DNA from: Achromobacter spanius
GTDB taxonomy: Bacteria; Pseudomonadota; Gammaproteobacteria; Burkholderiales; Burkholderiaceae_B
Direction: 5' to 3'
NCBI RefSeq assembly: GCF_003994415.1
Contig: NZ_CP034689.1
Span: 4,526,001 to 4,590,000, forward strand
Length of the DNA: 64,000 nucleotides
In this document: positions 59,934-64,000 of the stretch, in pieces
Layout of the letters: every line of letters begins with the position of its first letter
How positions within the stretch are numbered: position 1 is the stretch's first letter
Program-made: the position numbers and the translations under genes
The notes under the pieces: generated by a model
What the model was told of the DNA's origin: nothing
Database searches by the model: none
What the model saw: the letters and a program-made list of their open reading frames with translations, nothing else

Positions 59934-60706
59934 AGACCACTCTCAAACTTTCCCACGAGCAGTATCGGGAATTTGCCGACCTGTGCAAGGTTGAGGCCGG
60001 ACAGGGGCTAGAAGTCTCCACGTTCGCGGAAATGCATAACAGCTGGGGCCTCAGTGGCGGCATGGCCTGGGAACTGATCTCAGACGTTCGCACGAACGAA
60101 GTCTCCTTTGACCACCACGTCGGTCGCATTACCCTGGCCGAAAGCATTGATGTTGCCGATTTCCGACGCGCCGGACGTTCTCGCCCGGAACTGGACTGGT
60201 CCGTACTGAGCGATGAGGAGATTTACCCGTTCGTCGTATGGCACGAAATTGGCCACCGCCGCGACAACTTCAACATGCTGGACGCCGCACTCTTTGACCG
60301 GGAAGGCTTTGGCGCCCTGTGCTACATAAACGAGGTACTGGCGGACCGCTTCGCCTGGTCTCGGATCCGGCCCGGCGAGTCTCTCCCCATGACGCGTGTG
60401 GGGAAGACGGATCAAGCCCACATCGCCGAGCAGCTAGACCGAATCAGCAAGCGTCACGTCCGCGCGCGCTATGCGGTGCGCCCCCTCGCCGCCGGTCAGT
60501 ACGTGAACATATCCCCACGCATGCTGGAAAGCCGGCACCTAGCCGCGTACCTGGGGCCCGACGTACACCCCGAGCTCCTTGCTCACTACATATGGAAGCG
60601 TGCCAACCGGCTGGACTACAGCACACCGGCGCCCGTCCCGAAAGCCGCTGCTCGGGCTCATGCCCGCGCGGTCTTGAATCCTCGTGCGGTGGAAGGTGCA
60701 GCATGA
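59930..60706 (+). CDS. HEIGH-motif zinc metallopeptidase-like protein
   Basis: 258 residues, start overlapping the previous stop as ATGA. YPFVVWHEIGHRRD at about 98-111 contains the zincin HExxH, and the third ligand is probably in INEVLADRFAW about 30 residues later. The layout resembles ImmA/IrrE proteins, which cut phage repressors, though overall similarity cannot be judged by eye. Lying three bases into the early operon beside cI, a regulator-cleaving role is possible. Confidence 0.7.
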   Translation: MKTTLKLSHEQYREFADLCKVEAGQGLEVSTFAEMHNSWGLSGGMAWELISDVRTNEVSFDHHVGRITLAESIDVADFRRAGRSRPELDWSVLSDEEIYPFVVWHEIGHRRDNFNMLDAALFDREGFGALCYINEVLADRFAWSRIRPGESLPMTRVGKTDQAHIAEQLDRISKRHVRARYAVRPLAAGQYVNISPRMLESRHLAAYLGPDVHPELLAHYIWKRANRLDYSTPAPVPKAAARAHARAVLNPRAVEGAA

Positions 60707-60966
60707 CGCCGGCCCAAAAGTCTCTCGTCACGGCCGGCGGAATCCTGGCCCTCCTACAGAAAGTCAGCACTGACATAGACCATATGAGCGCCCTGCTGGT
60801 CGCTATCCAAGATCGCGCCGCCGACGAACCTGGAACGGATCTTGGTCTGCATTTTGAAACCCTCGCCCGCATTGGCGTAGACATTGCGGAGCGGAACGGA
60901 GATCTCTTGTGCGACACCATGTGCATTCTGCGAGACGTGATCGCACTGGGAGAGGGCCATGCATAA
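60703..60966 (+). CDS. Small uncharacterised early phage protein
   Basis: 87 residues, ATG 60703 overlapping the zincin stop (ATGA). Helical: SLVTAGGILALLQKVSTDID and LHFETLARIGVDIAERNGDL. No motif recognised. Confidence 0.6.
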   Translation: MTPAQKSLVTAGGILALLQKVSTDIDHMSALLVAIQDRAADEPGTDLGLHFETLARIGVDIAERNGDLLCDTMCILRDVIALGEGHA

Positions 60967-61237
60967 GCCCCGCAACCAAACCGAGCAATTGGCCGCTGCG
61001 GTGCGCGGCCGCGCGCTGTACGTTCGCCTCTATGACAAGGCCACTGCGGAGCTATCTCAGCTGAAGGCCGAGGCGGCAGCGATGCGCGAGCGTTGTGCCA
61101 CCCTCGCAAGTGCGTTGGAGATCACCACCAGCATCCTTGAAGCCTCGGCCGACAACCAATTGAAGGCGAGCGCCATGGCAGCGCGCACATTGCTGAACAC
61201 TGCGGGCCGCGCCCCCAACAAGGAGACCCACCAATGA
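60959..61237 (+). CDS. Small coiled-coil early phage protein
   Basis: 92 residues. A heptad-like stretch (ATAELSQLKAEAAAMRERCA) suggests a coiled coil; DNQLKASAMAARTLLNTAG follows. It overlaps both neighbours by a few bases. Function unknown. Confidence 0.6.
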   Translation: MHKPRNQTEQLAAAVRGRALYVRLYDKATAELSQLKAEAAAMRERCATLASALEITTSILEASADNQLKASAMAARTLLNTAGRAPNKETHQ

Positions 61238-61728
61238 AGAAGATCAAGATCTACACGCCCGGCGAAGTCTCTGCGCATATCGAGTTTCTACGCGAGCATG
61301 ACGCGACCGTTCGTCGCGCTCTGGATTCGTGCGCGGCGAACGGTTCGCCTACGTTCGGCTCGTTGCATTCCGCCACGGCGGATATGCTGGAAGGTCTGCT
61401 CACTCAACTCCAGCAGGCTTGGTGCGCGATGAAGGGCGTGACCTATGAGCCGATTTGTGACCTTGCGGACGCGCTTGGAATCAGTGCGGACACCCTTGCC
61501 CATTTTCTGATCGGTCTTGGACTCGCCACGGGTACTCCGGATCGTCACACCCCCACTCTGCTGGGCGCCCGACTCAGCACGCCGGACGGCCTTTGGGACT
61601 CACGGCTGCATGATGTGATTGCAGCCCAATTGGTCGCATGGGGCACCAAGAACCAGGCCGAGAACGAAGCCATCGAGCGCCTGCGCCGGATCGCGGATGC
61701 GGAATCCCGTAACGGAGGTGCGGCATGA
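61234..61728 (+). CDS. Uncharacterised early phage protein
   Basis: 164 residues. IKIYTPGEVSAHIEFLREHD, then SATADMLEGLLTQLQQAWCA and LADALGISADTLAHFLIGLG. The last segment looks like a helix-turn-helix. Coupled by 4-base overlaps on both sides. Confidence 0.6.
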   Translation: MKKIKIYTPGEVSAHIEFLREHDATVRRALDSCAANGSPTFGSLHSATADMLEGLLTQLQQAWCAMKGVTYEPICDLADALGISADTLAHFLIGLGLATGTPDRHTPTLLGARLSTPDGLWDSRLHDVIAAQLVAWGTKNQAENEAIERLRRIADAESRNGGAA

Positions 61729-62888
61729 AGCAGTCCGAAATGAACCACCTGCGCCAACTTCTCGGATGGGTGATTGCAACGTTCGACGATGCCACGCCGC
61801 CATCCGCCGCCGCCGCGAAACTTGAGACTTACGCCGCGCGGTTGTCCTTCGCCATGTCGCTAAGGGGTGTAGGTGTTTCGGCACTTTCAAAGACGACCGG
61901 CATGTCTTATCAAGGCGTGAAGAGAGCCACAGAAGGCAGGTCGAAGGCGTTCAGCGCCGCAAATAATTCCAGAGCTGCGCTCGTGCTTGGCATATCTCCT
62001 GAATGGCTGGCCACCGGTGAAGGCGATGTCTCCTTGCGCGCCAGCACGATGCCGGCGCACATCCGCGAAGCAGTCAAAGCCCTGGAAAAGTTGCTCTCCG
62101 CCCCCGGGCGCGAACCTGGTGTCGAAGGGCCCCGCGCCAGCGTCGCAACCCGCACCAGTATTGGGTTTGACCCTGGTGTCGTCGGTGGGCGCGAGCGACC
62201 GCTTTCGGACTTCGCCATGGAGCAAGGTCTGGCCGAGGTCGGCATTACGGTGTGGGGCCCACGGGCGCAAGACTGGGCTGCCGGCGCCGAGTATGCGCTT
62301 CGGCTGATGCGCCAGAGCATCACGCCTGCGGCAACGGAGCCGCTCCCGAGCCGCCTTAACGCGGCAGGAGACACCGTAGCGTGCCGCGACATGCAGGCGG
62401 CGCCCCCCGCCCCTCGACGGGATGATGCGGGCGGCGTTGACGCGACCTTGCGAGGACCGGAAGAGACGGCGAGCAATGTGCTCATCAAGAAGCTGGCGGC
62501 GGATCTCGGGAATCGGGACTGGAAGTGGTGGGACTCCAATTCATTCCGGCGCCTGACGTTCGAAGACGGCCAGGATCGGCGGGACGGCAGCGCGCTGCAC
62601 GGCACGATGCAGGCCAGGGACGGGCATCCCGACGTGAATATGGCTGCTGGAGTACGTGAGTTCATCGAAGCAGCCAGCCCGTTCGCAGTCGGCAAGCTCT
62701 GCAACGCACTTGACGAAAAGGAGCATGATTTGCAGGGCATGCGGGCCGTCCTGACAGACCTTATCAATGAGTGCGAGCGCGCCGATGCCCAGGCGGCCGG
62801 CGAAGTGCAGCGCCTCTTCATCCACCCGCACGTTGTGGAGTTTGCGCGCCGGGCGGTGGCCGGCCGCACGGAGGCGTCGTCATGCTAA
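61725..62888 (+). CDS. Helix-turn-helix protein, second repressor-like regulator
   Basis: 387 residues. Residues about 43-100 look like the XRE domain of CI proteins (RGVGVSALSKTTGMSYQGVK, then LVLGISPEWLATGEGDV). No S24 motif is found. The C-terminal 130 residues (SFRRLTFEDGQDRRDG, then VREFIEAASPFAVGKLCNAL) are unassigned. It may tune the early operon. Confidence 0.65.
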   Translation: MKQSEMNHLRQLLGWVIATFDDATPPSAAAAKLETYAARLSFAMSLRGVGVSALSKTTGMSYQGVKRATEGRSKAFSAANNSRAALVLGISPEWLATGEGDVSLRASTMPAHIREAVKALEKLLSAPGREPGVEGPRASVATRTSIGFDPGVVGGRERPLSDFAMEQGLAEVGITVWGPRAQDWAAGAEYALRLMRQSITPAATEPLPSRLNAAGDTVACRDMQAAPPAPRRDDAGGVDATLRGPEETASNVLIKKLAADLGNRDWKWWDSNSFRRLTFEDGQDRRDGSALHGTMQARDGHPDVNMAAGVREFIEAASPFAVGKLCNALDEKEHDLQGMRAVLTDLINECERADAQAAGEVQRLFIHPHVVEFARRAVAGRTEASSC

Positions 62889-62945
62889 TGTCCCGCTTTT
62901 CAAATACCGCCCCGGCCACGCCGTTTCGCTGGCCATTCACATCCT

Positions 62946-63257
62946 ATGGAAGAACCGAAAAAACCGCGCCGCCGCAAGAAAGAGCCGGACACCCTGTATT
63001 GCTCGTTCTGCAACAAGTCTCAGCACGAGGTCAGCAAGTTGATTGCGGGGCCAAAGGTGCTGATCTGCGACGAATGCATCGAAATCTGCAACGAGATCAT
63101 CGTGGAAGAGCAGTACCTGCTCGCGGAACGGAAGGGCACCCTGGCGGCGTACATCGTGGAGCAGCAGGAAGAAGTGGCCGAAATCCAGCAGCGCATACTC
63201 AAGGCCGCTCGCGCCCTTGGTGCATCGGTCGCACCTGGCGGCGATACGCGGCACTGA
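62946..63257 (+). CDS. Isolated ClpX-type zinc-binding domain protein
   Basis: 103 residues. After a basic N terminus come the four cysteines of the ClpX zinc-binding domain: YCSFCNKSQHEVSKLIAGP and VLICDECIEICNEII, nearly the same as host ClpX. The AAA+ part is missing; a short coiled tail follows (YIVEQQEEVAEIQQRILKAA). In ClpX this domain dimerises and receives adaptors and substrates, so a free copy could compete with or redirect ClpXP. Confidence 0.85.
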   Translation: MEEPKKPRRRKKEPDTLYCSFCNKSQHEVSKLIAGPKVLICDECIEICNEIIVEEQYLLAERKGTLAAYIVEQQEEVAEIQQRILKAARALGASVAPGGDTRH

Positions 63258-63532
63258 CCGTATTGACGTTAGCCTTGGCCGGCTGCTCAAAAGATCCCGT
63301 CTCCGTGCCCAGCACGGACAACCAGGGTATCCAGGTTGCCGAATTGTTCACGCATAAGGGCGTGACCGTCTTCCGCTTCTATGACGCCGGCCGCTGGGTC
63401 TACTTCACCAGCAAGGCTAGCGACGTGACCGCCACGCATACGGAGCATTGCGGCAAGGGATGCGTGCGAAGTGTGAACGTCGAAACTAGAGGGGGCGAAT
63501 GGCTCGTGCAGGAGGATCACGATGAACACTGA
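63254..63532 (+). CDS. Predicted lipoprotein with an unusual start
   Basis: About 92 residues. LTVLTLALAGCSKDP is a lipobox, and the mature part contains ELFTHKGVTVFRFYDAGRWV and EHCGKGCVRSVNV, resembling DUF4884 phage proteins. No ATG or GTG precedes the signal closely. CTG 63254 overlapping the previous TGA, or TTG 63263, are the candidates. Its 3' end overlaps the AlpA-type gene. Confidence 0.6.
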   Translation: MTVLTLALAGCSKDPVSVPSTDNQGIQVAELFTHKGVTVFRFYDAGRWVYFTSKASDVTATHTEHCGKGCVRSVNVETRGGEWLVQEDHDEH

Positions 63533-63787
63533 CGTGCGAATCGAGCCCGTGTACGTAGATCTGGCAACCGCCTCGGCGATCACAACGCTGGCAGAGTCCA
63601 CCATCCAGTCGATGGTCACGCGCGACGAGTTTCCCGCGCCCCGGGAACTCTCCGGACGACGTGTAGGTTATCTGTACGCCGAGATCGTGGAGTGGGCGCG
63701 CAGCCGGCCGAAGTCTACGATGCTTCCACCCCTAACACTGGGGCGAAAAAGCGGAAGGCCGACCCCACCCAGGCGGAAGGCGGTTAG
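63522..63787 (+). CDS. AlpA-type DNA-binding protein, probable excisionase, possibly frameshifted
   Basis: ATG 63522 follows GGAGGATCACG. VYVDLATASAITTLAESTIQ then SMVTRDEFPAPRELSGRRVG and YLYAEIVEWARSRP form the winged helix of AlpA/MerR-type excisionases. After about residue 62 the frame runs on into int without a stop in the window. The frame one base back reads EVYDASTPNTGAKKRKADPT and ends naturally at TAG 63785-63787, four bases into the int end. A one-base loss near 63708 is suspected. Confidence 0.65.
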
Positions 63788-64000
63788 CGTCCGCGCGCAG
63801 CCAGCTTTTCCAAGTAGTCCGACAAGCGCCGCAACCAAACGCGGCGCTCTTTATCGTAGGAATAGCGGTTGTAATCGCCCTCCACGCCCTCCAGCATGTG
63901 ACCAAGGATCACCTCGGCCACGTCGCGCGGACATTTCAATGACGCAAGAAATGTGCGCGCGGTGCGACGCAGATCATGGGGGCCCAATGCGTTACGGTCA
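63784..64000 (-). CDS. int: Tyrosine integrase, C-terminal part
   Basis: 72 residues visible; the rest lies beyond 64000. NALGPHDLRRTARTFLASL has the second catalytic Arg in HxLRR, AEVILGHMLEGVEGDYNRYS contains the His and the nucleophilic Tyr, and RRVWLRRLSDYLEKLAAR ends. It catalyses integration at attB and, with the AlpA-type protein, excision. Its place at the far right fits attR just outside the window. Confidence 0.92.
   Translation of the reverse strand, partial: DRNALGPHDLRRTARTFLASLKCPRDVAEVILGHMLEGVEGDYNRYSYDKERRVWLRRLSDYLEKLAARGR

Larger units (their letters stand above)
26222..64000. mobile_element. Siphovirus-type prophage, right end outside the window
   Basis: Left border at the mutS break, right part ending inside the integrase gene. 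It has lysis, tail, head, packaging, replication, cI/cro, an AlpA-type gene and int, all in a coherent temperate order: late genes leftward, cI and the int-side operon rightward. At least 37.8 kb are visible. Two apparent single-base frameshifts (helicase, AlpA-type gene) may reduce its activity or be sequencing errors. Confidence 0.9.

Noticed and set aside
26222..64000. Mu-like transposable phage
   Set aside because: A tyrosine integrase, HK97-type head genes and a CI/Cro switch are present; no DDE transposase or Mu head genes.
1..64000. CRISPR arrays, rRNA and tRNA genes, insertion sequences
   Set aside because: No regularly spaced repeats of CRISPR type, no tRNA cloverleaf at the phage border and no transposase motif were found by reading.

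Overview
The window is high-GC chromosomal DNA of a betaproteobacterium of the Alcaligenaceae, most likely Achromobacter (Bordetella is the alternative). The grounds are the codon use, the many LysR/GntR-regulated small catabolic clusters, a Bug-type tricarboxylate-transporter binding protein, and the resemblance of the phage genes to Burkholderiales prophages. It has two parts: host chromosome (1 to about 26,220) and one large prophage (about 26,222 to beyond 64,000; the right end is not in the window).

Host part. 1-2,552 carries a GntR regulator, a membrane-anchored ABM-domain protein, an HpxZ-like protein and an NAD(P)H:FMN reductase. 3,056-7,042 is a probable type VI secretion effector of the VasX/BTH_I2691 type followed 12 bases later by a DUF6708 membrane protein, preceded by a long perfect palindrome and followed by a non-coding array of DnaA-box-like repeats. 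7,687-16,514 holds dodecin, a DUF6496 basic protein, a LysR/SDR/alcohol dehydrogenase cluster, a Bug receptor, a two-component flavin monooxygenase pair with a divergent LysR, and an SMP-30 lactonase. 16,730-24,564 is one tightly coupled CoA-ester catabolic operon (leader ORF, enoyl-CoA hydratase, NDP-forming CoA ligase, two acyl-CoA dehydrogenases, three SDR-type proteins, a CMD protein). An unidentified small protein and an aldose epimerase follow.

Prophage. It appears to be inserted 20 codons into mutS: the first 20 codons, ending in the conserved HTPMM, are read and then run into phage DNA and a stop. From left to right the prophage carries: a cargo end (trypsin-like protease plus small protein, an SRAP remnant, a SOS box, a lipoprotein and an OmpR-type DNA-binding protein); lysis genes; a siphovirus tail with a 1,869-residue tape measure and a -1 frameshift chaperone; HK97-type head and packaging genes; a hicAB-response regulator cassette; a Dam methylase; a RelA/SpoT-type synthetase; replication genes (Toprim primase, helicase broken by a 1-base frameshift, ParB-like protein); the cro/cI switch; and a rightward early operon with a HEIGH zincin, an isolated ClpX zinc-binding domain, an AlpA-type protein and the end of a tyrosine integrase.

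How it works together. Late and replication genes run leftward from the cro side; cI and the early operon run rightward towards int. Many genes overlap by 4 bases (ATGA). Intrinsic-terminator-like hairpins lie inside the leftward transcription unit, so antitermination or internal promoters are likely. No CRISPR array, rRNA, tRNA or insertion sequence was seen. All assignments come from reading the sequence; no database search was possible.
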